NCBI GenBank assembly: GCA_026984045.1
Contig: JALSSV010000063.1
Span: 1 to 64,000 of the forward strand
Reading direction: 5' to 3'
Source of the DNA: Chromatiales bacterium
GTDB lineage: Bacteria > Pseudomonadota > Gammaproteobacteria > UBA6429 > Thiohalophilaceae
Length of the DNA stretch: 64,000 nt
The notes below the pieces were generated by a model. The model did not search any database and was not told the origin of the DNA. It saw only the letters and a list, made by a program, of their open reading frames with translations. A program made the position numbers and the translations under genes. The stretch's first letter is position 1. The number at the start of each line of letters is the position of its first letter. Positions 16,289 to 24,935 of the stretch are shown here, in pieces.

Positions 16289-17188
16289 TCAGGCCGGGAA
16301 CACGCCGGTGGACAGGTAGCGATCGCCCCGATCGCAGATGATGGACACGATCACCGCATTCTCCAGTTCACGGCTCAGGGCCAGGGCGGCGGCTACCGCC
16401 CCGCCCGAGGAGATGCCGCAGAAGATCCCTTCCCGGGCAGCCAGGGCCCGCGTGGTCTCCTCGGCCTCTTCCTGGGTCACGTCCAGAGTGCGATCCACCC
16501 GCGAGGCGTCGAAGATGCTGGGCAGGTATTCCGGCGGCCAGCGGCGGATGCCCGGAATCTTCGCTCCCTCGGCCGGCTGCACGCCGACGATCTGCACCTC
16601 GGCGTTCTGCTCCTTGAGGTATTGCGCGGTGCCCATGATGGTGCCGGTGGTGCCCATGGCGGAGACGAAGTGGGTGATCCGGCCGTGGGTGTCGCGCCAG
16701 ATCTCGGGGCCAGTGGTCTCGTAGTGGGCCCGCGGATTGTCGGGATTGGAGAACTGATCGAGCACCTTGCCCTTGCCCTCGGCTTCCATCTGCTTGGCCA
16801 GATCCCGCGCGCCCTCCATGCTCGCCTCGCGGCTGACCAGGATGATCTCGGCGCCGTAGGCCTTCATCACCTGGACCCGCTCCACGCTCATGTTCTCGGG
16901 CATGATCAGCACCATGCGGTAGCCGCGGATGGCCGCGGCCATGGCCAGGGCGATGCCGGTGTTGCCGGAGGTGGCCTCGATGAGGGTGTCCCCGGGGCGG
17001 ATCTCGCCCCGCGCCTCGGCATGGCGGATCATGGACAGGGCCGGGCGATCCTTCACCGAGCCGGCGGGATTGTTGCCTTCCAGCTTCACCAGCAGGGTGT
17101 TGCTGGTCTCCCCCGACAGGCGCTGCAGGCGCACCAGGGGCGTGTTGCCGACGAAGGCTTCGATGGTGGGGAAGGTGATATCGTTCAT
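16289..17188 (-). CDS. cysM: Cysteine synthase B (O-acetylserine sulfhydrylase B)
   Basis: A 299-residue PLP enzyme making L-cysteine from O-acetylserine and sulfide or thiosulfate. The PLP lysine is K46 in PAGSVKDRPALSM. The substrate loop EATSGNTGIALAMAAA, the phosphate-binding segment SAMGTTGTI and the C-terminal GISSGGAVAAAL are all present. CysM is distinguished from CysK by length (about 300) and by the NPAGSVKDRPA segment. The ATG at 17188 gives the standard start. It uses thiosulfate more readily than CysK, which makes S-sulfocysteine. The gene is followed by an exonuclease and rlmD. Its upstream region is occupied by the heptad-repeat element at 17253-17576. Confidence 0.94.
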   Translation of the reverse strand: MNDITFPTIEAFVGNTPLVRLQRLSGETSNTLLVKLEGNNPAGSVKDRPALSMIRHAEARGEIRPGDTLIEATSGNTGIALAMAAAIRGYRMVLIMPENMSVERVQVMKAYGAEIILVSREASMEGARDLAKQMEAEGKGKVLDQFSNPDNPRAHYETTGPEIWRDTHGRITHFVSAMGTTGTIMGTAQYLKEQNAEVQIVGVQPAEGAKIPGIRRWPPEYLPSIFDASRVDRTLDVTQEEAEETTRALAAREGIFCGISSGGAVAAALALSRELENAVIVSIICDRGDRYLSTGVFPA

Positions 17189-17252
17189 CGGGCTAGTGTA
17201 GCCGATCCGCCGGTGGCGAAAAACCGTGCCGCTCGTACGTACCCCCTGCAAA

Positions 17253-17576
17253 CAACGCAGAGGGCGCAGAGACGCAGAGGACGCGGAGTGTTAGCCCGAC
17301 AGTTGCATAAACACAGAACAGAATCCCGTTTTTTCCGGCAATAGCCTTATGGAAGGAACATTCCGGGCACGCTCCTGGAACGCGCCATAAGCCGACATGT
17401 CGGGCTAATACCCAAGGGGTCACGCCGAGCCCGACCCACCGCGCGGATTTATTGCAACGATCAGGTTAACAAAACAACAAGGGTTTATGCCGGTGTCCCG
17501 CTGACCACGGGCTGGATTCGTCCCGAGACAATCAACAAACCCTCTGCGCTCTCTACGTCTCTGCGCCCTCTGCGTT
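17253..17576. repeat. Heptad-ended inverted-repeat element, long copy with a nested 118-bp inverted unit
   Basis: The left end (17253-17288) and right end (17541-17576) are about 36 bp each and roughly complementary. They are built from imperfect repeats of a CGCAGAG-like heptad, a G-rich version of the CGCAAAG ends seen at 39064, 54898 and 57313. Inside lies a second inverted pair, TTAGCCCGACA (17291-17301) and TGTCGGGCTAA (17398-17408), bounding 118 bp with a near-palindrome GCCGACATGTCGGGC. The element occupies most of the 413-bp gap between cysM and the HPt gene. There is no ORF of note. Confidence 0.75.
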
Positions 17577-17601
17577 CCTTCCACCCAGACCCGTTCGCGT
17601 G

Positions 17602-17955
17602 TCAGTCCCAGCCCGCCTCCTCGATTAGACGCGGACCCTCAGCCAGCAGACGATCGATGGCCCGCTCCAGGGCCGCGAAGGGTTCGACCAGATCGACGCC
17701 GTCACCGCCCTTGATGGCCTTTTCCATGGCATGGGCCGCCTCGCGCAGCTCCGGCACACCGCAATAGGCGGTGGAACCATGGATCTTGTGCACGTGATCC
17801 CACAAGGCCTGGCGATCGCCGCTGGCCAGCGCGGCCTTCGCCTGATCCCGCAAACCGGGCAGATCCGCCAGCAACATGCCGAACAGATCCCGGGCCAGCT
17901 CGGCACTGCCGCCAGCCTGTTCGAGGGCCTGTCGGGGATCGAAGATGTCGCTCAT
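17602..17955 (-). CDS. Stand-alone HPt (histidine phosphotransfer) domain protein
   Basis: A 117-residue, all-helical protein read from the ATG at 17955; the frame extends further but without a family match. The phosphoacceptor is H56 in VHKIHGSTAYCGVPEL, matching the HPt core of BarA-type hybrid kinases, in which H-x-L-H/K-G is followed by S-x-x-Y-C/S-G-V. HPt proteins shuttle phosphoryl groups from a hybrid kinase receiver to a final response regulator. No kinase or regulator gene is adjacent, so its partners are elsewhere. It could serve a BarA-like kinase that lacks its own HPt domain, which is inference. It is isolated between the long repeat (17253-17576) and acpS. Confidence 0.85.
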   Translation of the reverse strand: MSDIFDPRQALEQAGGSAELARDLFGMLLADLPGLRDQAKAALASGDRQALWDHVHKIHGSTAYCGVPELREAAHAMEKAIKGGDGVDLVEPFAALERAIDRLLAEGPRLIEEAGWD

Positions 17956-18084
17956 GGTAACTGAAACGGTACGCCAGAGCGGGGGGCGCGTCAATCCGGA
18001 TGCGGCGTGGAAAAACACGGAGATTCGGGTTGTCGATTCACGTGCCGAAATGAGCCAAACCGCAGAGCGTGCAGGTCAGGCAGC

Positions 18085-18114
18085 GCCGGCGCCGCTGCGT
18101 TTGAGCCGGCCTGC
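18085..18114 (-). repeat. Degenerate GTAGG-type hairpin repeat
   Basis: On the minus strand this reads as a decayed copy of the hairpin pair at 54939-54968 and 54992-55020 (shared segment GGCCGGCTCAAxCGCAGCGG). It has the two stem halves separated by the same AAxCGCAGCG loop but a GCAGG head instead of GTAGG. It lies in the 175-bp gap between the HPt start and the acpS stop; nothing else is recognisable there. Confidence 0.55.
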
Positions 18115-18130
18115 GTCCACTTTCCCGCCA

Positions 18131-18514
18131 TTACGTTTCCCGGACCAGGATCACGTAGGCGATGGCGTATTCGGCTTCGTCGGAGAGGCTGAGGTGGGTT
18201 TCGGTGATGGCGTGCTGGCGGAGGAAGTCGGCAGCCTTGCCGGTGCAGGCGAGGACGGGGCGACCGCCGGGTTCGTGGCTGACGGTGATGTGGTGGAAGG
18301 CGAGGCCGCCGGTGAAGCCGGTGCCCATGGCCTTGGCGGTGGCTTCCTTGGCGGCGAAGCGCTTGGCGAGGAAGTGGGCGGGCCGGGCGTTGCGGCGGAA
18401 GGCCTCGAGTTCGTCCGGCCCGAGGAGGCGTTCGGCGAAGCGTTCGCCGTAGCGCTCGAGGTTCTTTTGCATGCGCGCCACGCGCACGATGTCGGTGCCG
18501 ATGCCGAAGATCAT
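18131..18514 (-). CDS. acpS: Holo-[acyl-carrier-protein] synthase
   Basis: A 127-residue enzyme that transfers 4'-phosphopantetheine from CoA to apo-ACP. The family N-terminus [14 protein letters not shown] carries the metal-binding aspartate D8 in GTDIV. The second signature is [19 protein letters not shown] with the catalytic glutamate. The C-terminal strand [16 protein letters not shown] completes the fold. The start overlaps the stop of pdxJ by 4 bp (18511-18514), so it is translationally coupled to it. This pdxJ-acpS pair ends the lepA-lepB-rnc-era-recO block. Confidence 0.95.
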   Translation of the reverse strand: MIFGIGTDIVRVARMQKNLERYGERFAERLLGPDELEAFRRNARPAHFLAKRFAAKEATAKAMGTGFTGGLAFHHITVSHEPGGRPVLACTGKAADFLRQHAITETHLSLSDEAEYAIAYVILVRET

Positions 18515-19254
18515 CCGCGGCGGGCTTCCGTCATCAGGCGTTTCATCTCGCGCACCGCTTCCTCGAGACCGGTGAAGAGGGCGCGGGCGATGATGGCATG
18601 GCCGATGTTGAGTTCACGCACGCCGGGGATGGCGGCGATGTCGGCCACGTTGTGATAGTGCAGGCCGTGACCGGCATTGACCTGCAGCCCCCCTTCCCGG
18701 CCCTGCGCCACGGCACGCACGATGCGCTGCAGCTCGGCCTGGCGGCTCGCTTCGTCGGGGGCGTCGGCATAGTGCCCGGTATGCAGCTCGATGACCGGCG
18801 CACCGACCTCGGCGGCGGCATCCACCTGTGCCGGCTCGGCGTCGATGAACAGGGAGACCCGCACGCCGGCCTCGGCCAGGCGCGCGCAGGCATCACGGAT
18901 CCGCTCGCGCTGGCCGGCCACGTCCAGCCCGCCTTCGGTGGTCAGCTCCTCGCGCCGTTCGGGCACCAGACAGCAGTCGGCCGGCCGGATGCGGCAGGCG
19001 ATGTCGAGCATCTCGGGCGTGACGGCCATTTCCAGGTTCATGCGCGTCTGCAGCATGCCGATCAGCATCTCCACGTCCCGCTCCTGGATATGCCGCCGAT
19101 CCTCCCGCAGATGCAGGGTGATGCCGTCGGCCCCCGCCTGCTCGGCCAGCAGGGCGGCCTGCAGCGGCTCCGGGTAGCGGGTGCCGCGCGACTCGCGCAG
19201 GGTGGCCACGTGGTCGATGTTGACGCCAAGAAGAATGGGATCGGATTGGCTCAT
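18511..19254 (-). CDS. pdxJ: Pyridoxine 5'-phosphate synthase
   Basis: A 247-residue TIM-barrel enzyme that condenses 1-deoxyxylulose 5-phosphate with aminoacetone phosphate to pyridoxine phosphate, the last ring-forming step of the DXP-dependent B6 pathway. Family motifs are [22 protein letters not shown] (within residues ~8-30), [21 protein letters not shown], and late GHGLHYHN and ELNIGHAII. The length and all catalytic segments are normal. It starts 15 bp after the recO stop and overlaps acpS by 4 bp. The window contains other enzymes needing its product's cofactor (CysM, ThrC and AlaC), though this is not specific linkage. Confidence 0.96.
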   Translation of the reverse strand: MSQSDPILLGVNIDHVATLRESRGTRYPEPLQAALLAEQAGADGITLHLREDRRHIQERDVEMLIGMLQTRMNLEMAVTPEMLDIACRIRPADCCLVPERREELTTEGGLDVAGQRERIRDACARLAEAGVRVSLFIDAEPAQVDAAAEVGAPVIELHTGHYADAPDEASRQAELQRIVRAVAQGREGGLQVNAGHGLHYHNVADIAAIPGVRELNIGHAIIARALFTGLEEAVREMKRLMTEARRG

Positions 19255-19269
19255 GGGTCGGATTCCGGT

Positions 19270-20004
19270 TCAGAGCAGCCGCTGCCGGCGGTAGAGTTCG
19301 CGGGATTGTAACGGCCGGTCTCCCAGATGAACAGCCAGGGCGGCGCGCATCAGGCGTTTGGCCTCGCGGCGGCCTTCGGCGTCGAGTTCCCCGTCGCGGG
19401 CCAGGGCCAGCAGGGTCTGGCCGTGCACGCGCACGCCCCGGGATTCCCCTTCCCCCGCCGGCACCGGGCCCTGCTCCGGCAGGTAGTCGTAGAGGCGCCC
19501 GGGGGCCACGGGGGCGCCGCTGCCGGCTTCCCGTTCGAGCTGCAGGCCATAGCCGATTTCCTGCAGCAGCAGGCGTTCGAAACGGCGCAGCACGGCCTCT
19601 TCGTCGGTGCCCTGCCCCAGGAGCGCCAGGGTCTGGCGATAGACGTCGAACAGATGCGGATGGGGGTCGCCCCGGTGCAGGAGGCGGATCAGCAATTCGT
19701 TGAGATAGAAGCCGCTGAACAGCCCCCCCGTGGTCGGCAGCAGGGCGGGGCCGGCGGGCTCGGCCCCCGTGAGGGTGAGCAGTTCTCCCTGGCCGCGCCA
19801 GCTCAGCAGCAGCGGCGCGAAGGGCTGCAGTTGTTCGGCCAGGCGCTTGCGGCCCCGGCGGGCGCCCCGGGCCACCAGGCCGAGGCGGCCCTGGTCGCGG
19901 CTGAACACTTCCAGCAGCAGGCTGGTGTCCCGGTAGGGCCGGCTGTGCAGCACGAAGGCCTCCTCCAGGCTGGCGGCATGGATGCTGCTGCGCGCGGCGG
20001 ACAT
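19270..20004 (-). CDS. recO: DNA repair protein RecO
   Basis: A 244-residue protein of the RecFOR pathway, which helps load RecA on SSB-covered single-stranded DNA. The ATG at 20004 gives MSAARSSIHAASLEEAFVL. The N-terminal OB-fold follows with VLHSRPYRDTSLLLEVFSRDQGRLGLVARGARR (within residues ~17-50), the most conserved part of RecO. The helical C-terminal domain has FYLNELLIRLLHRGDPHPHLFDVY. The C-terminal zinc-binding cysteines of many Gram-positive RecO proteins are absent, as is usual in gammaproteobacteria. It sits 11 bp downstream of era and 15 bp upstream of pdxJ in the conserved rnc-era-recO-pdxJ order. Confidence 0.94.
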   Translation of the reverse strand: MSAARSSIHAASLEEAFVLHSRPYRDTSLLLEVFSRDQGRLGLVARGARRGRKRLAEQLQPFAPLLLSWRGQGELLTLTGAEPAGPALLPTTGGLFSGFYLNELLIRLLHRGDPHPHLFDVYRQTLALLGQGTDEEAVLRRFERLLLQEIGYGLQLEREAGSGAPVAPGRLYDYLPEQGPVPAGEGESRGVRVHGQTLLALARDGELDAEGRREAKRLMRAALAVHLGDRPLQSRELYRRQRLL

Positions 20005-20015
20005 AGGGAAAATGA

Positions 20016-20933
20016 CTATTCGAACTCGTTGCGGTAACCGAGGCTCTGCAGGGCCCGTTCGTCGTCGGACCAGCCCTCCTTGACCTTGACCCACAGCTCG
20101 AGAAACACCTTCCGGCCGAGCATGGCCTCGATGTCCTTGCGGGCCTGGGTGCCGATCTGCTTGAGCCGCTCGCCGTTGCGGCCGATGACGATGGCTTTCT
20201 GGCCGGGTCGGTCCACCCAGATCAGGGCGCCGATCCGCACCAGCCTGCCCTCCTCCTCGAAGCGTTCGATTTCCACGGTGAGATCATAGGGCAGTTCCTG
20301 GCCGAGGCTGCGCATCAGTTTCTCGCGCACGATCTCGGCGGCCAGGAAACGCACGCTGCGATCGGTGATCTGATCTTCCGGGAACATGGGCTCGGCGACG
20401 GGCAGCAGGCGATACAGCTCGTCTTCGAGATCGGCGAGATTGTCGTGCCGGAGGGCAGAGACCGGCACCACGGCGGCGAAATCGTGCTTGCCGCCCACCT
20501 CGGCCAGGAAAGGCAGCAGGGCCGGCTTGTCTTCCAGGCGATCCACCTTGTTGACCACGAGAATGGTGGGCAGGCCGGCCCGTTTCACCTGCTCCAGCAC
20601 CAGATCGTCTTCCTCGGTCCAGCGCAGGGCCTCCACCACGAACAGCACCACGTCCACGCTGGGCAGCACGCTGCTGGCGGCCCGGTTGAGATAGCGGTTG
20701 AGGGCCCGCTTGCCCTGCCTGTGCAGGCCCGGCGTGTCCACGAACACGAACTGGGCGCGCGCCGTGGTCTTGATGCCGAGGATCTGGTGGCGGGTGGTCT
20801 GGGGCTTGCGCGAGGTGATGCTGAGTTTCTGCCCCAGCAGGTGATTGAGCAGGGTCGACTTGCCCACGTTGGGGCGGCCGACGATGGCCACCAGGCCACA
20901 GCGATAGGATTCGGAGGGGGTTTGCGCGTTCAT
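20016..20933 (-). CDS. era: GTPase Era, 16S rRNA maturation factor
   Basis: A 305-residue GTPase with a KH domain that binds the 3' end of 16S rRNA and assists 30S assembly. GTP motifs: G1 GRPNVGKS (residues 19-26), G2 with switch [11 protein letters not shown]3 VDTPG, and G4 NKVD in [11 protein letters not shown]. The C-terminal KH domain contains [27 protein letters not shown]. The length matches the family. The start overlaps rnc by 4 bp (ATGA), coupling RNase III and Era as in many proteobacteria. Confidence 0.97.
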   Translation of the reverse strand: MNAQTPSESYRCGLVAIVGRPNVGKSTLLNHLLGQKLSITSRKPQTTRHQILGIKTTARAQFVFVDTPGLHRQGKRALNRYLNRAASSVLPSVDVVLFVVEALRWTEEDDLVLEQVKRAGLPTILVVNKVDRLEDKPALLPFLAEVGGKHDFAAVVPVSALRHDNLADLEDELYRLLPVAEPMFPEDQITDRSVRFLAAEIVREKLMRSLGQELPYDLTVEIERFEEEGRLVRIGALIWVDRPGQKAIVIGRNGERLKQIGTQARKDIEAMLGRKVFLELWVKVKEGWSDDERALQSLGYRNEFE

Positions 20934-21607
20934 GCCTGTTCCAGTCGGGCCAGGGCCGCGGCCGCGGCGGCCTGCTCGGCCTTGCGGCGGTTGCTGCCAG
21001 TGCCCCGGGTCGGTTCGTCGAGGCCCTCGACGTGGCAGGCCACTTCGAACACCTGATCATGGGTCTTGCCGCGGATGGCCGTGACCCGGTAACGGGGCAA
21101 CGGCTGTCCCCGGGCCTGCAGGTATTCCTGCAGACGGGTCTTGGGATCCTTGAGGATCCCGGCGGGATCGAGTTCCCCGATGCGCTCGCCCAGGTGGCGC
21201 AGCACGAACTCGCGAGCCGCTTCCAGTCCGCTGTCCTGGTAGATGGCACCGATCAGGGCCTCGACCGCGTCGGCCAGGGTCGATTCGCGACGGTAGCCGC
21301 CGCTCTTGAGTTCGCCGGACCCCAGAATCAGGTACTCGCCAAGATCCAGATCGCGGGCGATGTCGGCCAGGGTTTCACCCTTGACCAGGCTGGCGCGCAT
21401 GCGGCTGAGTTGCCCCTCCGAGGCCTCGGGAAAGCGTTGGTAGAGGGCTTCGCTGATCACGAAACCGAGGATGGCGTCGCCCAGGAATTCCAGGCGCTCG
21501 TTGTTGCGCCGCCCGGCGCTGCGGTGGGTCAGCGCCGTCTCGAGCAGGGCCGGATGGCGGAACCGGTAACCGAGCGCCGCCTCCAGCCGATCCGGGGCGG
21601 CACTCAA
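20930..21607 (-). CDS. rnc: Ribonuclease III
   Basis: A 225-residue double-strand-specific endoribonuclease for rRNA precursor and mRNA processing. The catalytic signature [12 protein letters not shown] (residues ~36-47) holds the magnesium-binding Glu and Asp. A second acidic site lies in [16 protein letters not shown]-terminal dsRNA-binding domain runs from about residue 155 ([14 protein letters not shown]) to the end with [11 protein letters not shown]. Both domains are complete. It overlaps the DUF4845 gene by 4 bp upstream and era by 4 bp downstream. Confidence 0.97.
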   Translation of the reverse strand: MSAAPDRLEAALGYRFRHPALLETALTHRSAGRRNNERLEFLGDAILGFVISEALYQRFPEASEGQLSRMRASLVKGETLADIARDLDLGEYLILGSGELKSGGYRRESTLADAVEALIGAIYQDSGLEAAREFVLRHLGERIGELDPAGILKDPKTRLQEYLQARGQPLPRYRVTAIRGKTHDQVFEVACHVEGLDEPTRGTGSNRRKAEQAAAAAALARLEQA

Positions 21608-21978
21608 CGCACGGGCACCTCGATGGACTTGTCGAAACTCACCACCACGTCGAGGTTGCCGATCAGATTGCGCCGCACCTCGTAATCGAAGCCGATGGTC
21701 ATGGTGTCGCCGTTGCGTTCCACGTAGATGTCGTCATTGGTTACGCCCTCGACCATGTTGATGTCGAGGCGCTTGCGCAGGGTGCGTACGACCTCGCCGG
21801 GCGACATGGCGCCCGTGTCGGGGTCCGATTCGAGATCCTTGAGAATGCTCACCGCCGTGAAACTGTCCAGATAGATGGGCACGATCTTCAGGGTGATGAA
21901 GGTGAAAAAGGCAATCAGCAGAAAGACCAGAATCCAGCCGATGGTGGTCATGCCCTGCTGGCGATGCAAAGACTTCAT
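21604..21978 (-). CDS. DUF4845 small single-span membrane protein
   Basis: A 124-residue protein. The ATG at 21978 was preferred because GAGGTG lies seven bases upstream and the product then starts [15 protein letters not shown]. That gives a short type-IV-pilin-like basic leader, a G, and a hydrophobic segment (residues ~9-34, [24 protein letters not shown]). The remaining ~90 residues form a periplasmic domain. Between lepB and rnc this is the usual place for DUF4845 proteins in gammaproteobacteria; their function is unknown. The pilin-like N-terminus is a family trait and suggests, without proving, processing or helical packing in the membrane. It overlaps rnc by 4 bp. Confidence 0.88.
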   Translation of the reverse strand: MKSLHRQQGMTTIGWILVFLLIAFFTFITLKIVPIYLDSFTAVSILKDLESDPDTGAMSPGEVVRTLRKRLDINMVEGVTNDDIYVERNGDTMTIGFDYEVRRNLIGNLDVVVSFDKSIEVPVR

Positions 21979-21998
21979 GCGGCACCTCGCGTGTCGGT

Positions 21999-22775
21999 TC
22001 ATTCGATGACCGTGCCGATCCGTCCCGGCTTCGGCCAGTGGCCCCATTGCCAGTTCATCCAGATGAGCATGGCCCTGCCCACCAGATTCTCGTCCGGCAC
22101 GAAACCCCAGTACCGGCTGTCCCGGCTGTTGTCGCGGTTGTCGCCCATCACGAAATAGCGGTTCGGTGGCACCTTGATGATGAAGTCACGGGCCGGCACC
22201 ATCTCGTTGACCAGGATGTCGTGCTGCACGCCCGTGAGGTTTTCCCGCCGACGCTGAATGTTGGGGAAGGCCGGTTCGTAGGGCCCCAGGGGCGTCTGTT
22301 CGGCCGGTTTTCCATTGATATACAGAACCTTATTATAGTAGCCGATCTCGTCTCCCGGTACCCCGACCACCCGCTTGATGTAGTCCACCGACGGATTTTC
22401 GGGGTAACGAAAGACGATGACGTCCCCCCGCTGCGGCGTGCCCAGGTCGACAACGCGGGTATGGGCCACCGGCAGGCGGATGCCGTAGGCGAACTTGTTG
22501 ACCAGGATGAAGTCGCCCACCTCCAGGGTCGGCAGCATGGAGCCGGACGGGATGCGGAAGGGCTCGGCCACGAAGCTGCGCAGCACCAGCACCACCAGCA
22601 CCACCGGGAACAGGAAGCGGGCATATTCCACCAGCAGGGGTTCCTTGCGCTCTGCCTCGCCTTCTGCCGCACCAGACACCTGGCGATGGCGGGCGAAAAA
22701 AAGGGCATCGATACCCCACACGATTCCGGTGGCGAAAGTGAGCACCACCAGCAGCAGTTCAAAGTCGAAATCCAT
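21999..22775 (-). CDS. lepB: Signal peptidase I
   Basis: A 258-residue inner-membrane protease that cleaves signal peptides of exported proteins. Two N-terminal membrane segments (about residues 5-27 and 53-72) flank a basic cytoplasmic loop. The catalytic serine S79 lies in IPSGSMLPTLEVGDFI, and the general base K134 in YIKRVVGVPGDEI. The late family box GDNRDNSRDSRYWGFVP is intact. Its start is 3 bp after the lepA stop, the classic lepA-lepB arrangement. Confidence 0.96.
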   Translation of the reverse strand: MDFDFELLLVVLTFATGIVWGIDALFFARHRQVSGAAEGEAERKEPLLVEYARFLFPVVLVVLVLRSFVAEPFRIPSGSMLPTLEVGDFILVNKFAYGIRLPVAHTRVVDLGTPQRGDVIVFRYPENPSVDYIKRVVGVPGDEIGYYNKVLYINGKPAEQTPLGPYEPAFPNIQRRRENLTGVQHDILVNEMVPARDFIIKVPPNRYFVMGDNRDNSRDSRYWGFVPDENLVGRAMLIWMNWQWGHWPKPGRIGTVIE

Positions 22776-22778
22776 GGT

Positions 22779-24584
22779 TTATTTTTCCTTTCCGACGGAG
22801 AGCACGGCAAGAAACGCCTCCTGGGGAATCTCCACCTTGCCCACCTGTTTCATCCGGCGTTTGCCGGCTTTCTGTTTTTCCAGCAGCTTGCGCTTGCGGG
22901 TTACGTCGCCCCCGTAACACTTGGCGGTGACGTTCTTGCGCAGGGCCTTGACCGTGGTCCGAGCCAGGATCTTGGAACCCACCGCAGCCTGGATGGCCAC
23001 GTCGAACATCTGCCGGGGGATGATTTCCTTCATGCGTTCGGCCAGTTCCCGGCCCCGTGACTGGGCCGCGTCCCGATGCACGATGACCGAGAGGGCATCG
23101 ACCTTCTCACCGTTGATCAGGATGTCCAGCTTGACCAGACTGGCCGCCTGGAAGCGGGCGAACTCGTAGTCCAGCGAGGCATAGCCCCGGCTGACCGACT
23201 TGAGGCGGTCGAAGAAATCCAGCACCACCTCGTTCATGGGCAGCTCGTAGGTCAGCGCCACCTGGTTGCCCAGATACTGCATGGACTTCTGCACCCCGCG
23301 CTTTTCGATGCACAGGTTGATCACGTTGCCCACGTAGTCGGGCGGGACCAGAATGTGCGCCGTGATGATGGGCTCGCGGATCTCGTCGATGTGGTTGGGC
23401 TCGGGGAGATCGGCAGGGTTGTCGATGCGGATCGTCTCGCCGGCGGTGGTGAGCACCTCGAAGACCACCGTGGGGGCGGTGGTGATGAGATCCAGGTCGT
23501 ATTCCCGCTCCAGCCGCTCCTGGATGATTTCCATGTGCAGCATGCCGAGAAAACCGCAGCGGAAGCCGAAACCGAGCGCCTGCGAGGTTTCGGGCTCGTA
23601 GAACAGGGCGGCGTCGTTGAGGCGCAGCTTGGAGAGCGCCTCGCGCAGATCCTCGTAATCGTCGCCTTCCACCGGAAACAGGCCGGCGAAGACCTGGGGC
23701 TGAACCGGCTTGAAACCGGGCAAGGGCTCGGCCGCCGGCCGATCCACGTGGGTGATGGTATCCCCCACCGGCGCACCGTCGATTTCCTTGATCCCGGCAA
23801 TCACGTAGCCCACCTCGCCGGCCCGGAGCATGTCCGTATCCTGACGCTTGGGCGTGAAGATCCCCACCTTGTCCACCTGGTGGTTGCGGCCGGCGGCCAT
23901 CACCCGGATCTTGTCCTTCTTCTTCAGGGTGCCCTGCACCACCCGCACCAGGGAGATGACGCCGAGGTAGTTGTCGAACCAGGAATCGATGATCAGGGCC
24001 TGCAGGGGCGCCGCCCGATCGCCCTCGGGCGGCGGCACGGCGGCGACGATGCGCTCCAGGAGTTCCGGCACCCCTTCGCCGGTCTTGGCCGAGACCCGCA
24101 CGGCGTCCTGCGCCTCGATGCCGATGATTTCCTCGATCTCGTTGATGACCCGTTGCGGATCGGCCGCCGGCAGATCGATCTTGTTGAGGACCGGAATCAC
24201 TTCCAGCCCCTGATCGATGGCCGTGTAACAGTTGGCCACGCTCTGGGCCTCGACCCCCTGGGAGGCGTCCACCACCAGGAGGGCGCCCTCGCAGGCGGCC
24301 AGGGAGCGGGACACCTCGTAGGAGAAGTCCACGTGACCAGGGGTGTCGATGAAATTGAGCTGGTAGGTCTGGCCGTCGGCGGCGGTGTATTCGAGGGTGA
24401 CGCTCTGGGCCTTGATGGTGATGCCGCGCTCGCGCTCCAGATCCATGGAATCGAGCACCTGCTCGGCCATCTCCCGCTCCGTCAGCCCGCCGCATATCTG
24501 GATCAGCCGGTCGGCCAGGGTGGACTTGCCGTGATCGATGTGGGCGATGATGGAAAAGTTGCGGATATGGGTCAGATCGGTCAC
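22779..24584 (-). CDS. lepA: Elongation factor 4 (LepA)
   Basis: A 601-residue ribosome-associated GTPase. A GTG at 24584 is taken as the start: it gives [22 protein letters not shown], matching the normal LepA N-terminus and total length of about 600. The frame stays open to 24812, but that part includes the terminator hairpin and has no family similarity. The Shine-Dalgarno before the GTG is weak, a mild oddity. GTP motifs are [22 protein letters not shown] and NKIDLP. The LepA-specific C-terminal domain is present ([20 protein letters not shown]). LepA can promote back-translocation and 30S maturation. Confidence 0.95.
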   Translation of the reverse strand: MTDLTHIRNFSIIAHIDHGKSTLADRLIQICGGLTEREMAEQVLDSMDLERERGITIKAQSVTLEYTAADGQTYQLNFIDTPGHVDFSYEVSRSLAACEGALLVVDASQGVEAQSVANCYTAIDQGLEVIPVLNKIDLPAADPQRVINEIEEIIGIEAQDAVRVSAKTGEGVPELLERIVAAVPPPEGDRAAPLQALIIDSWFDNYLGVISLVRVVQGTLKKKDKIRVMAAGRNHQVDKVGIFTPKRQDTDMLRAGEVGYVIAGIKEIDGAPVGDTITHVDRPAAEPLPGFKPVQPQVFAGLFPVEGDDYEDLREALSKLRLNDAALFYEPETSQALGFGFRCGFLGMLHMEIIQERLEREYDLDLITTAPTVVFEVLTTAGETIRIDNPADLPEPNHIDEIREPIITAHILVPPDYVGNVINLCIEKRGVQKSMQYLGNQVALTYELPMNEVVLDFFDRLKSVSRGYASLDYEFARFQAASLVKLDILINGEKVDALSVIVHRDAAQSRGRELAERMKEIIPRQMFDVAIQAAVGSKILARTTVKALRKNVTAKCYGGDVTRKRKLLEKQKAGKRRMKQVGKVEIPQEAFLAVLSVGKEK

Positions 24585-24627
24585 GGCGTTCTGCGATGCA
24601 TGGAGTCCGGTGTCAGTGCCCGATACG

Positions 24628-24654
24628 GAAAAAGGCGCCTGCAGCGCCTTTTTC
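24628..24654. terminator. Bidirectional intrinsic terminator between the glutaredoxin gene and lepA
   Basis: A perfect 11-bp stem GAAAAAGGCGC / GCGCCTTTTTC with a 5-base loop. It lies 34 bp past the stop of the small glutaredoxin gene and 44 bp before the lepA start. It should end the rpoE-rse-mucD transcript and give lepA-lepB-rnc its own promoter further down. Confidence 0.88.
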
Positions 24655-24687
24655 ACCCGGGTTCGGGAGTGGAGATTGTAGCCGATT

Positions 24688-24930
24688 TCAGGCTTCGCCG
24701 AAATAGCGCCGCAGGGCCATCTCGTCAAGAAAGTAATAGCAGATCTCGCCCCGCTCCCCGGCCAGGACGGGGATTCGGCTCCCGTATTCAGCCTCCAGGG
24801 CCTCGTGGCCAAGAATGTCCACCACCTCCAGCCGGAAATCCCGCTCCGTGCGCAGCCGCTGCAGCTCCTGGAGCATCTGCTCGCACAGATGACAGCCGCT
24901 GCGCACGAAGACGGTGAGGCATTCGGCCAC
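24688..24930 (-). CDS. Small glutaredoxin-family protein (DUF836 type)
   Basis: An 80-residue thioredoxin-fold protein with an N-terminal dithiol, C13-H-L-C16, in [14 protein letters not shown]. The cis-proline is in SRIPVLAG, and the short C-terminal helix ends in ALRRYFGEA. It is cytoplasmic. Proteins of this type often follow mucD and precede lepA in gammaproteobacteria, as here: it starts 5 bp after the mucD stop. The placement within a sigma-E operon suggests a link to thiol stress of the envelope, but no substrate is known. Confidence 0.88.
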   Translation of the reverse strand: MAECLTVFVRSGCHLCEQMLQELQRLRTERDFRLEVVDILGHEALEAEYGSRIPVLAGERGEICYYFLDEMALRRYFGEA

Positions 24931-24935
24931 GGTTC

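Noticed and set aside
24585-24812. N-terminal extension of LepA
   Set aside because: It covers the terminator hairpin and part of the glutaredoxin gene; LepA similarity begins at the GTG at 24584.
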